Positions 1-8,214 of a stretch of 64,000 bases of DNA are shown in pieces. The position numbers were made by a program, and so were the translations under genes. Each line of letters starts with the position of its first letter. The stretch's first letter is position 1. The notes under the pieces were generated by a model. That model did not search any database. It had not been told where the DNA came from and saw only the letters and a list, made by a program, of their open reading frames with translations. Source of the stretch: an uncultured Oscillospiraceae bacterium (lineage in GTDB: Bacteria > Bacillota > Clostridia > Oscillospirales > Oscillospiraceae); assembly GCA_934589225.1 (NCBI GenBank), contig CAKTNS010000001.1:1-64000 (forward strand). The letters are read 5' to 3'.

Positions 1-80
1 AGGAGTAAGTCCGGTTCCGAGGGAGGGTGTAGGAAACCTACCGCCAACGGCGGCAAGGCGCCTTTACCCTACCCTACTAC
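1..80 (+). mobile_element. 3' end of a group II intron (domain V tail and domain VI)
   Basis: Positions 7-17 read AAGTCCGGTTC, the conserved 3' strand of group II intron domain V. A GC-rich stretch that can fold as domain VI follows and ends in CTACTAC at 74-80, a usual intron 3' terminus. Immediately after position 80 the sequence becomes an open frame matching the C-terminal part of a VirB4-family ATPase. Two stop codons lie upstream in that frame (6-8 and 30-32), so the intron interrupts the gene. Only the last 80 bases are visible, so the intron class and any encoded maturase are unknown. Confidence 0.6.
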
Positions 81-368
81 CTTCTGAGCGCACCCCAGGC
101 CCGGTCCATGCTCAGCAACTCCGAATTCATTGTCATGCTCAATCAGGCAGAGAATGACCAGGAACGGCTGTCGGAACTGCTGAACATCTCCCAGGAGCAG
201 ATGCGGTATGTAAACGGCTCGGAAGCCGGATGCGGCTTGCTTCGGTATGGCAATGCGCTGATACCCTTTATCAACCGTTTCCCCTCAAATACGGAACTTT
301 ATAAGCTCATCACCACCCGTCCAGGTGAGGGCGTATTTGCCAAAGGTCAGGTAGATTTTGATGGCTGA
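81..368 (+). pseudogene. VirB4/TraE-type conjugation ATPase, C-terminal exon (interrupted by intron)
   Basis: The frame from 81 encodes about 95 residues beginning LLSAPQARSMLSNSEFI and continuing with MLNQAENDQERLSELL. This is the well-known C-terminal end of the VirB4-like ATPases of Gram-positive ICEs, which power type IV secretion at the membrane. The Walker motifs would lie upstream, outside the window. The annotated methionine at 108 is internal, not a true start. The gene is split by the group II intron ending at 80. If the intron splices, the mRNA would be restored; otherwise the element is conjugation-deficient. The last 8 bases overlap the next gene, which suggests translational coupling. 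Confidence 0.75.
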
Positions 369-2082
369 AATCAAAACGAGGGATGTGGTATCCGGCACGA
401 TAAAAGTATTGAACCGTAGCACCGTCGCCGGTCAGCGGATGAAGGATGCCTATGTGCAGGCCAGGGAGAAGGCAGAGCATAGCACTTGTTCTTCGGAGAG
501 TAGCGGTGAAGAATCCGCTGCTGATCAGATACAAGACGGCGCTGCTGTCATCGCTCAAGAAACAGTGTATCAAATGGATATTCTAGGACGGCAGCTTCTT
601 CGCAGCCGTAGGCAGACAAATTCGTCCACTCCCATAGACGCACCGCAGCCCCATCAGACACCTGATGGGGCAAATCTGGCCCCTAGGATAGACTTCCCGA
701 AAAAGGAACCAAACCAAATCCGGGAGAGGCAAATTCTCACCACCCACGCTGGACCTATCCAGAAATCTGGCAGTCCAGGCATTCACCTGGTTCCGACTGT
801 AGGAAAAGGAGAAAAATCCGCAAAAATCGCCCGCAATGCGATTAAAACCGCTGACCAGGTGGGAATGGCATCCGTTAAAACGGCAGGTGCAGCCTTTCGT
901 GCCGGACAGAAAGCCGCTGTTGAATCCGCACGGCTCACTCATCGATCCGGAAAGGCGGCAAAGGAAGCCGCTCTGACAGCAAGAAAAACAGCGGAATACT
1001 CTGCCAGAGCTGCCAAAGCAATTGCCGAGGCCACGGCAAAGCTCATTTCTTTGTTTGCCGCAGGCGGCTGTACATTGCTGATTCTGATAATCGTCCTCAT
1101 GGTAATGTGCTTTGCCGGTATCCTGTTCGCCAGGGATGATAACGATTCTGAAATTCTTCCGGTCAGCGAAGAAGTACAAGCCTATGGGCCGGTTATCCAG
1201 AAATATGCCAGAGAGTATGGTATCCCGGACTATGTGCTTTTGGTTCAAGCTGTGATGATGCAGGAATCCAAGGGGCAGGGGTGCGATCCAATGCAGTGTT
1301 CTGAATGTGGCTTCAATGCCCTTTATCCGCATGCCCCTGGTGGTATTACCGATCCCGAATACTCTATCAATGTAGGCATCCAGAATCTTGCTGATTGCCT
1401 GCAACTCGCTCAATGTGACAGTCCGCTGGACATAGCTTCTGTAAAACTGGCAATCCAGGGCTATAACTACGGGCAGGGTTATATCACCTGGGCAAAAAGT
1501 AAGTACGGAGAATATACCAAATCCAATGCTATCGAGTTTTCCATTAAAACCGCCGAACGATATGGTTGGGACAGCTATGGTGATATGGATTATGTAACCC
1601 ATGTGCTGCGGTATTATCCCCTGGGTCAAATTTTCTATGACCCGGACACAACGTCGCTTCTTGTAGGAGTCGCTACTTCTCAAATTGGAAATGTCGGGGG
1701 AGAACCTTATTGGCGCTGGTATGGCTATACCGAACGGGTGGAGTGGTGCGCCTGCTTCGTCAGCTGGTGCGCCAACCAGTGCGGATATATCGATGCTGGT
1801 ATCATCCCCAAATTCTCCAGCTGTGAGTGGGGCGTATCCTGGTTCAAGGAGCATGGTCAGTGGGTAGACAGGAGCATCACTCCAACGCCTGGAATGCTGA
1901 TTTTCTTCGATTGGGTGGACGAAGAAAGCGGCAGTCAGGATGGCAGAGCCGACCATGTTGGGATTGTTGCAAAGGTTGAAAACGGCAGGGTCCATACTAT
2001 TGAAGGGAATTCTGGGGATAGCTGCCGAGAACAGAGCTATCCGTTAGAAAATCAATGGATATTAGGATATGGGATGCTGTAA
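361..2082 (+). CDS. Bifunctional peptidoglycan hydrolase of conjugation machinery (lysozyme-like + CHAP)
   Basis: This 573-residue protein has a long charged, Ala-rich N-terminal cytoplasmic region and one membrane segment near residues 230-252. A lysozyme-like transglycosylase domain follows (about 270-400; catalytic Glu probably in AVMMQESKG), then a C-terminal CHAP domain (about 440-573) with Cys in EWCACFVSW and His in ADHVGIV. Such two-domain enzymes (Tn916 Orf14 / CD1108 type) open the cell wall locally so the conjugation channel can assemble. ATG 361 is chosen over the TTG at 358; it overlaps the virB4 end by 8 bases, as expected in the transfer operon. It is the last transfer gene before the cargo. 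Confidence 0.85.
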   Translation: MAEIKTRDVVSGTIKVLNRSTVAGQRMKDAYVQAREKAEHSTCSSESSGEESAADQIQDGAAVIAQETVYQMDILGRQLLRSRRQTNSSTPIDAPQPHQTPDGANLAPRIDFPKKEPNQIRERQILTTHAGPIQKSGSPGIHLVPTVGKGEKSAKIARNAIKTADQVGMASVKTAGAAFRAGQKAAVESARLTHRSGKAAKEAALTARKTAEYSARAAKAIAEATAKLISLFAAGGCTLLILIIVLMVMCFAGILFARDDNDSEILPVSEEVQAYGPVIQKYAREYGIPDYVLLVQAVMMQESKGQGCDPMQCSECGFNALYPHAPGGITDPEYSINVGIQNLADCLQLAQCDSPLDIASVKLAIQGYNYGQGYITWAKSKYGEYTKSNAIEFSIKTAERYGWDSYGDMDYVTHVLRYYPLGQIFYDPDTTSLLVGVATSQIGNVGGEPYWRWYGYTERVEWCACFVSWCANQCGYIDAGIIPKFSSCEWGVSWFKEHGQWVDRSITPTPGMLIFFDWVDEESGSQDGRADHVGIVAKVENGRVHTIEGNSGDSCREQSYPLENQWILGYGML

Positions 2083-2093
2083 AACAGACAAAT

Positions 2094-2129
2094 AAGAAGT
2101 GGGGTGGTGTTAATTGCCCCACCTTCTTT
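2094..2129 (+). terminator. Terminator closing the transfer operon
   Basis: AAGAAGTGGGG pairs with CCCCACCTTCTT, with one bulge, across a short loop just after the CHAP gene. The following bases are T-rich. It separates transfer genes from AT-rich cargo. Confidence 0.6.
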
Positions 2130-2257
2130 GCAGTGGGGGATTATCGCTTATATTAATGTTTTATTTTAATTGCCGCTTTTCCTTTTCCATGCACTGTGGT
2201 ATAGTGTAACTGGGGTGATATCACATACGAAAGGCCGTGAAGCAGAGAGGTGGTTAT

Positions 2258-3844
2258 ATGAAAAAAAGGTTTGAAGATATGCAAGACCGTAGTCTGATCA
2301 CATCTGCTAATGGTGAAATAACCTACTGCCAGATAAACTCATCGAATAACAAGCAGGAATCAGATTCTGAACTGCTTTGGAAAGACGCACTTATAGAAAA
2401 GGGATTCCAATTGCCGACACAGCAAGCTGATTTTAAGGACCTATTCATCCTTATTAAGAAGGCATTCGAAAATAAATACCACTGTTTACTGGACGAGCAG
2501 TTTATTTCCATGTATATTTCATCGTCTGATGGTAAAATCCCAGTGAAACATGATCATGCATCACGTGTGTTTTTTTCTAGTGGAATTGTCTATGTCGATA
2601 GACTATTAACACACTATTTATTTGAGTATATTGCAAACTATTATTTGTGGAGTCGATTCCATGAAGAAAAAGAGATATACGGCTTTTGTTTTCAGTATGC
2701 TATAAACTCTATAGATAAGTGCTACAGACAAGGAAATCTGAACTCAGATATCAATGTATCTAGCCTTGTTGGGTTGATCAAAGAGAAATGCGATGATAGA
2801 GGGATACAATTTATAGCGGACATGTACTGGTCGGTGCTTGCATTTGCGATGTGTCATGAACTTGCACATGCTTATATGAATCGGACAATAGAAACAGATT
2901 ATAGTCCCCTGGAAGAAGAACTTCATGCTGATAGGATTGGCTATGAAGTTTATTTAAGCATCATCGATAAACAGATACCCGGTCTTTCATCTCCTTTTTT
3001 AGATGTATTTCACGATTATCTATACGCAACACCTGTTGTATTGTTCTTGTTCTACGAAGATTTATATTTTATGAGCGACTGGCTCTATGGAGAAAAGGCT
3101 TCAGCTGACACACATCCAACTCTCAAGATTAGAAAAGAAAAGTTGTTGCAAATTAGTGAGTCTGATTCTTATATGTTTGATACAACACAAGGCAACAGCG
3201 TTTTAAATGCATACTGGGACATAAGTGATGAATTTCGTGAAGAATTGTTTTATAAATTAAAAAATGGAAAGCTTACAAAATTGATTCAGAAAGGATATAT
3301 GGATATGAGAAATGAGAAGGGATCTGGAAATGCGCTGGCATTTGACCTTCAAGTTCAAGAGAAATTGCGTAGCTATGCAAGCATAAACCACATTGATGAG
3401 GACAAATTATTAGGCCTTTACAACATAGCGGTGATGTACACTGTGTTGGGTGAGATAAGCGACCACGATTTGGTCTACATAAAAAAAGATGGAAAAGTTG
3501 TCAGTATCAAAGGGTACAACGTACAATTTAGACTTGGACACGCTTTAGCGACTATTATTGAGTTTGGTCTAAGTTTGGCGGATGGGCCTTCGTGGAAAAC
3601 AATCGCAATTCTCTTGAAGATACTGCTGACAATGGATGATACTGTTGAGATTGAACTGAACAATGAGCATGCAAGGGTGCTGGAAGTTTGCTATAGACTT
3701 GGTGCATTGAATGTCGAAATACCAGAGCAAAACATTTTGGCACGATCTGGCTCGAATACACAAATTATTGATGACCTTGTCAGGTTGCATTGTTTAAGCC
3801 TTGAGGATGGAAAAATCAAAATAATTGAAAATATCAAATTATAG
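2258..3844 (+). CDS. HExxH zinc metallopeptidase-like protein, unknown function
   Basis: A 528-residue protein whose only clear motif is a zincin signature: HELAHAY at about residues 211-217, followed some 18 residues later by EEELHADRIGYEV, giving two histidines, the catalytic Glu and a third ligand. The spacing resembles the U49/M78-like families found in mobile elements, some of which act in phage exclusion or cleave repressors, but I cannot assign a family. The start is ATG 2258 with GAGAGGTGG upstream; the GTG at 2237 lacks a ribosome site. There is no signal peptide, so it is probably cytoplasmic. Low GC and a monocistronic setting suggest it is an independently acquired cargo gene. Confidence 0.6.
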   Translation: MKKRFEDMQDRSLITSANGEITYCQINSSNNKQESDSELLWKDALIEKGFQLPTQQADFKDLFILIKKAFENKYHCLLDEQFISMYISSSDGKIPVKHDHASRVFFSSGIVYVDRLLTHYLFEYIANYYLWSRFHEEKEIYGFCFQYAINSIDKCYRQGNLNSDINVSSLVGLIKEKCDDRGIQFIADMYWSVLAFAMCHELAHAYMNRTIETDYSPLEEELHADRIGYEVYLSIIDKQIPGLSSPFLDVFHDYLYATPVVLFLFYEDLYFMSDWLYGEKASADTHPTLKIRKEKLLQISESDSYMFDTTQGNSVLNAYWDISDEFREELFYKLKNGKLTKLIQKGYMDMRNEKGSGNALAFDLQVQEKLRSYASINHIDEDKLLGLYNIAVMYTVLGEISDHDLVYIKKDGKVVSIKGYNVQFRLGHALATIIEFGLSLADGPSWKTIAILLKILLTMDDTVEIELNNEHARVLEVCYRLGALNVEIPEQNILARSGSNTQIIDDLVRLHCLSLEDGKIKIIENIKL

Positions 3845-3933
3845 GTTGGTTTGTTTGTCCTGGAAATGCCCTCCTACAATTATTTGCGGCAGACCCATAT
3901 GGGCCTGCCGCTTAACATTTTTAGATTAGCATT

Positions 3934-5205
3934 CTATTGGCTCTGGCATGTTATTCGTGATGTAAAAATATAATTGCCATTTTCGTATGAGGTAACCATT
4001 TCTCCCGAATATTTGTCAACACACTTACGAACGTTTTGCAGACCGTAACCGTGGTTTCCACTTCGTTTTCTGGTTGTGTGACCCTCTGTGCACGAATTTT
4101 CAATCTTATAAAACAGCGTCTTTTGGTGCTGGCGGAGCTGCAAATGGACTCGGCGCTTATCTTCTGGTACAGAGAGAGCCCCCTCTATTGCGTTGTCCAA
4201 TGTGTTTCCCAGGAGAATATAGCAATCAACAGCAGAAATTTGAAGCTGTTCCGGAACACTTACGGAAAAAGAAAACTCAATGTTTTTCTGTTGCGCTTTG
4301 GCTTTATACTCGTTCAGTATGGCACTTATGATACTGTTTCCAACGTCAACGACATTACCAATATTTTCGTAGAGCTTTTGTGTTTCAGACAGAAGTTCAT
4401 GCGCTTGTTCAGAACTGTTTTCACGAACTAATTCATTCATTGCGGTCATCCGTTTACTAATGTCATGGAAGAGCGCACGAGTTTCATTTTGTTCATTTTG
4501 CAGTTGACTATAGTAAAGCTCCTGCATTTTATAATGATGTTCGGCTATTTCTATCTCTTGACGTGCCTTAGCTGAAATCTTTGCCTGTTGAGCGTAAAAA
4601 ACCAGAACAATGTTCATATACAGCAGGGCGATGGAAGCGAATAGGAAGGGGAGGGGAAGGTCGCTTCCAGAAGCCTGAAGATACCGGCAAAACGATAATC
4701 CCAGGAGAATACTGATAATATATCCAGGCGAAAGAACTAAGATAAAAGAAAAAGTGATAGCATTTGATTTGCTTTTGAAAAAACACAGCACAATGGAAAT
4801 TGCGGCGAGGAGAATGATATGTGTCGTTGCAATATATATGCATCGAGAAGTCCCTCTTGACATGATCAAATCGCTGTCTATGTGAAGAAGAGAGGCAACT
4901 ATAAAAACACCAACATCAATCAGCATATATATTGCGCAGAAAGCCATTCCCATAAAAATCGCTTGAATGCCATTTGCGGTATAAAAGAAGGAAACCAGAA
5001 GAACGATTCCAAGGCAGCAAAAAACAATACGCAAGACAGCAGCATTGCCGATAAAAGACAGGATCAGAAGGCCTGCTCCATATCCAGCATAAGCAAGCAA
5101 TAACGCTATTGGAGAGCATTCCTTTTTCGGACAAATACCCTGGATAAAAATATAGATAATAAAAACTTCTGATATAACACCAATCACTTCTGCCAGAATA
5201 TACAT
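3934..5205 (-). CDS. AgrC-type sensor histidine kinase
   Basis: 423 residues: five to six N-terminal membrane helices (about 1-200), a coiled linker, then a dimerisation/phosphoacceptor segment with the His in ALFHDISKRM. A GHKL ATPase domain follows, with an N-box LGNTLDNAIEGA and a glycine box GNHGYGLQNV. This is the architecture of AgrC, VirS and ComD kinases that detect cyclic or linear autoinducing peptides at the membrane. It lies 6 bases downstream of the LytTR regulator in one operon, and faces divergent agrB and agrD genes. Together they form a self-contained peptide quorum-sensing circuit. GGAGAGG precedes the ATG. Confidence 0.85.
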   Translation of the reverse strand: MYILAEVIGVISEVFIIYIFIQGICPKKECSPIALLLAYAGYGAGLLILSFIGNAAVLRIVFCCLGIVLLVSFFYTANGIQAIFMGMAFCAIYMLIDVGVFIVASLLHIDSDLIMSRGTSRCIYIATTHIILLAAISIVLCFFKSKSNAITFSFILVLSPGYIISILLGLSFCRYLQASGSDLPLPFLFASIALLYMNIVLVFYAQQAKISAKARQEIEIAEHHYKMQELYYSQLQNEQNETRALFHDISKRMTAMNELVRENSSEQAHELLSETQKLYENIGNVVDVGNSIISAILNEYKAKAQQKNIEFSFSVSVPEQLQISAVDCYILLGNTLDNAIEGALSVPEDKRRVHLQLRQHQKTLFYKIENSCTEGHTTRKRSGNHGYGLQNVRKCVDKYSGEMVTSYENGNYIFTSRITCQSQ

Positions 5206-5211
5206 TTGATA

Positions 5212-5907
5212 TTACCTCTCCAGAAAACGAAAAAATGCATCATTAAACTCTTTATATCTATGTCTGCTGATGGGGATGGTTGTGCCGTTATCCATTTGGA
5301 TTGCGCTTTTTGACGCAGAAAGTACATGCTCAAAATTTACCAATATACTTTTATGTGGGAGAGCGAAATAGCCCTGCGGAAGTTTGTTTTGGATGTCCCT
5401 CAATGTACTTCGGACTCGGTATTCAGATGAATATGTATGGATGGTGGCGTAATGCCCATACATCTCGATATAGAGAATCTTACGAAGGGGAAGTGCTACT
5501 GTTTTATCGTCAGATGTAAAGTAGAGGCGATGTGCGGTTGCTTCTTGTACAGAGGCATCTAAGGCTTCTTCGAATATGGCCTCGTCCAGCGGTTTCTGCA
5601 AGTACCGTAGGGCGATACCATAGCCTTTTAAGGTGTAGGCACTGCTTTTTGTCACAAAGATGATGACAGGCGGAGAGGCCGTGGCGGCAATTTGTCTAGC
5701 GACATCATAGCCATTGGGTGCTTTCATTTCAATGTCAAGCAGTAGAATGTCAAACGCTCCTACACTTGTGGTATTCAACAGAGGACTGGCATGCGTGAAG
5801 GAAACTATGTCAAATGTTTTGCTCTTATCGTATTTCTCTATCATACTGATAGTATTGTCAAGATCCATCGGATCATCATCACATACCGCAATGCGAAGTT
5901 TGCCCAT
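5212..5907 (-). CDS. AgrA-type LytTR response regulator
   Basis: 231 residues. The N-terminal receiver has the acidic pocket CDDDPMDL, the phosphoacceptor Asp in DILLLDIEM and Lys in FVTKSS. The C-terminal LytTR DNA-binding domain starts near residue 135. ATG 5907 is preferred because GAGAAGGTG precedes it; the frame opens upstream to 5955 without a better site. It is the partner of the downstream AgrC-like kinase and should activate promoters carrying paired LytTR direct repeats, probably those of agrB/agrD and the secreted genes to the right. I could not identify a convincing LytTR repeat by eye. Confidence 0.85.
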   Translation of the reverse strand: MGKLRIAVCDDDPMDLDNTISMIEKYDKSKTFDIVSFTHASPLLNTTSVGAFDILLLDIEMKAPNGYDVARQIAATASPPVIIFVTKSSAYTLKGYGIALRYLQKPLDEAIFEEALDASVQEATAHRLYFTSDDKTVALPLRKILYIEMYGHYATIHTYSSEYRVRSTLRDIQNKLPQGYFALPHKSILVNFEHVLSASKSAIQMDNGTTIPISRHRYKEFNDAFFRFLER

Positions 5908-6021
5908 ATTTACGGACACCTTCTCTCTGTCTATATTATCTATATTATTATACATTAAATAAAACGGAATAACAAGGGGAGGTAAATGACCACTTATGCC
6001 GCTACAAGGACCATTTGTGAC

Positions 6022-6069
6022 AAAAACCGTTTGCTGAAGCTTCTGCAGCTACGCAAACGGTTTTCTTTT
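6022..6069. terminator. Bidirectional terminator between response regulator and XRE gene
   Basis: AAAACCGTTTGC and GCAAACGGTTTT form a perfect 12-bp stem with an 18-base loop, followed by CTTTTTT on the plus strand and TTTT on the minus strand. It ends the minus-strand XRE gene. Confidence 0.75.
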
Positions 6070-6399
6070 TTACATTATCTTGTAAGAACGGACCATTTTT
6101 GCAAAATCCAACACCAGCTTACGCTGTGATACTGACATCCGGTGCAAGAGTAAACACAACTCGTCGTATTCGGAAGAGCTGCCTATGTCTCCATCAATGA
6201 AAATAAGGCGAGGATCGATGTTCAGCTCATACATGATAAGTGCGAGGGTTTCAACGCTTGGCATAGATTCTCCACGCTCAATTTGACCGGCGAAGCTGAG
6301 GGAGATATTCAACCGGTCAGCAAGTTCTTCTTGCGTCATTCCAAGTTGTATTCTCTTTGCTTTAATTAATGGCCCCAAACGGTCCCGAATGCTGTTCAA
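6070..6399 (-). CDS. XRE-family HTH regulator
   Basis: A 109-residue protein with a standard N-terminal helix-turn-helix (MTQEELADRLNISLSFAGQIERGESMPS) and a short C-terminal extension. It starts at TTG 6399 behind AGGTGAA. It sits between the agrAC-like operon and agrB, so it may control one or both. A small XRE gene at this place is common in clostridial agr-like cargo. No operator is evident to me. It has only general similarity to the other XRE regulators in this window. Confidence 0.7.
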   Translation of the reverse strand: MNSIRDRLGPLIKAKRIQLGMTQEELADRLNISLSFAGQIERGESMPSVETLALIMYELNIDPRLIFIDGDIGSSSEYDELCLLLHRMSVSQRKLVLDFAKMVRSYKIM

Positions 6400-6611
6400 A
6401 TTGATTCACCTACAATCCATACTGTATACCCGTATTATACTCCAAATAAATTGCTTTCTTAACGTAATAATACAGGTAAAAAATAACGGTATAAATGTAG
6501 AATAATGGAGAATTATTTCCAGTTGTGCCTTTGGACTTGCCACTCATGCCAGATATCTTGAATGGAAAGGATAGTACATATATACTATAGCCAAAGACAG
6601 GCGGATAGGAG

Positions 6612-7189
6612 ATGATCGTATCTATAAAGCTGCAACGTGGATTTGTGATAGACTGTGTGAGAATCAGATTATTCCCGCAGAGCGTGAAAAAGCATACATA
6701 TATGGGTTCGAGTTGCTGATTTCAAGTTTTGTTGGTATTCTTTGTTTAATTCTGCTATCAGCGTTATGTGGGATTAAATATGCCTGGATTCCGTATTTAA
6801 TTGGATTTATTCCGTTACGGGTGACAGGAGGCGGATACCACGCAAAGACGCATTTTATGTGTATCATCTCTTTTTCTGCTGTATTTCTTTTTTTACTATA
6901 CTCCAGCCGAATGCTTGCCCTAATTCGAAATGCACACCTCATATTGACGGTTGCTTCTTTGGTAGTAATGTATTCCTTTACGCCAATAGAGGCACAAAAT
7001 AAACCACTGTCAAAACAAACACGTCATGAAAATCGAAAAAGGTGTATCGCAGTTTCATGGTGTGCTGTTGGCGTGTCAGTGATTTTTATGCTGATGAAAG
7101 TGAAAACCAATGTCTACGTTATGATGTATTTTATGGGCGTTTTTGCAGCCAGCATTTCGATATTAGCTGTAGTTCTAACGAGAGAATAG
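6612..7189 (+). CDS. agrB: AgrB-type peptide-processing membrane protease (start region out of frame)
   Basis: AgrB matures and exports the AgrD pro-peptide. The visible frame has the conserved active-site block RVTGGGYHAKTHFMC, containing the His and Cys dyad, followed by four membrane helices. Homology extends upstream of the first usable start (TTG 6713) through an in-frame stretch with typical AgrB N-terminal residues (WICDRLCENQ, YGFELL), but that frame has no ATG, GTG or TTG after its stop near 6575. The ATG at 6612, behind TAGGAG, is one base out of frame with it. Either one base is missing near 6615 or an unusual start is used. About 190 residues are expected, as in the family. Confidence 0.75.
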
Positions 7190-7249
7190 CATTTTTATGT
7201 AATTATTCAGCCGAAAAGCTGAATAAAATATAAGAAAGAGGTAGTTACT

Positions 7250-7393
7250 ATGAAAGCAAAAACAAGAAATTTGATTCGGAGAATCATGAGTTGTGCCGCA
7301 AGTTTTGCGCTGGTGCTGGCAATTAACAGCGTTTCGAATACATGCTGTTTCTTGTCTTACCAGCCGGATGTTCCGGAGGAATTGCGAGAATAA
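7250..7393 (+). CDS. agrD: AgrD autoinducing-peptide precursor (47 aa)
   Basis: This short gene directly follows agrB, with GAAAGAGGT upstream of the ATG. The peptide has the three AgrD parts: a basic amphipathic leader (MKAKTRNLIRRIM), a middle segment ending NTCCFLSY, and the acidic recognition tail QPDVPEELRE, which matches the clostridial QPxVPxEL signature. By analogy with the C. difficile peptide, the thiolactone ring probably starts at Cys32 and closes at Ser36; Cys33 with Tyr37 is the alternative. The double Cys makes the ring position uncertain. Conservation of the tail and the position next to agrB make the call strong. Confidence 0.85.
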   Translation: MKAKTRNLIRRIMSCAASFALVLAINSVSNTCCFLSYQPDVPEELRE

Positions 7394-7614
7394 ATCAATG
7401 CAATTTTCATTCCTGTGGCCGTCAGCATCCAAGCAAATTCTTGTAGTGATATACAGAACTGCAATCATTTTATGTGTGAATTTGCCTGATCAGCAATTCA
7501 TAGTATGGCCCCTAATTCAATATACATTGTGCACGGTTATTGAGTTTAAGTGTCGTAAGCTATCAGCGATGACAGGGGGAAAGATGATAGTAAAAAAGAT
7601 ATGGAGGTATTTTT

Positions 7615-8130
7615 ATGAAACGTACAATCTCGTTATTGCTTGCAATCTGCGCAATTATCGGAGTATTCGCAATCCCTGCTTCGGCCGCATCAAATTGGAG
7701 CAGCGAAATGAGCACTGAATTCAAGCCGGTTAGTGCTTATTATGCCGGCGTGTATCCGAAATATGTGTGGGCAATTCAGAGATTCTTCTTTGCTTTCTCT
7801 GGAACACAGTCTGAAATGGCCGGGAGTACGCACGATGGTGCGTGGGGTAGCAAAACAAGGGCTGCATTGGGCAAATATCAGCGTAACTACATGGGTGAAA
7901 CCCCCGATTACATTGCCGGTTCAAGGACGTGGACTAGCATTGCAGGGACACTGAAAAGCACACCGGGGCGCTTGGAGGAGATGGACTGTCATAGACTTGT
8001 CCTTAAGGAGAGCGGATCGCCTGTATTTATGGCGACATATGGATCCAACCCTACCTTCTTCTACTTTTACGGAACTGGTACAAATGCGCAAGTTAGCGAG
8101 CGATATAATTTCCACCCCTTTAACGGTTAA
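7615..8130 (+). CDS. Secreted protein with peptidoglycan-binding-like fold
   Basis: 171 residues with a clear signal peptide ending PASA|A near residue 24. The mature part includes a stretch resembling a PG_binding_1 repeat (VWAIQRFFFAF ... DGAWGSKTRAALGKYQ, about residues 47-90), which in other proteins binds cell-wall peptidoglycan. The C-terminal half is aromatic-rich and unassigned. GGAGG lies 7 bases upstream of the ATG. It follows agrD and is a natural candidate for an agr-regulated extracellular product, but no catalytic motif is seen. The preceding 220 bases (7394-7614) hold no gene and probably its promoter. Confidence 0.6.
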   Translation: MKRTISLLLAICAIIGVFAIPASAASNWSSEMSTEFKPVSAYYAGVYPKYVWAIQRFFFAFSGTQSEMAGSTHDGAWGSKTRAALGKYQRNYMGETPDYIAGSRTWTSIAGTLKSTPGRLEEMDCHRLVLKESGSPVFMATYGSNPTFFYFYGTGTNAQVSERYNFHPFNG

Positions 8131-8151
8131 TACTTTCTCACGATAAACTGT

Positions 8152-8176
8152 GGGACTAGGCAGTTTGCCTAGTCCC
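8152..8176 (+). terminator. Hairpin after the secreted protein gene
   Basis: GGGACTAGGC and GCCTAGTCCC form a perfect 10-bp stem with a 5-base loop. There is no strong T-run, so it may be a weak terminator or an mRNA-stabilising hairpin before the lipoprotein gene. Confidence 0.5.
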
Positions 8177-8214
8177 TTGGAAAGTATAATGGTATAGAAT
8201 TGGAGGATAGCTTT

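Noticed and set aside
583..1995. Long minus-strand open frame (470 codons) opposite the lysozyme/CHAP gene
   Set aside because: It is the shadow of a clearly recognisable gene on the plus strand, is rich in Cys/Arg runs and has no domain or ribosome site.
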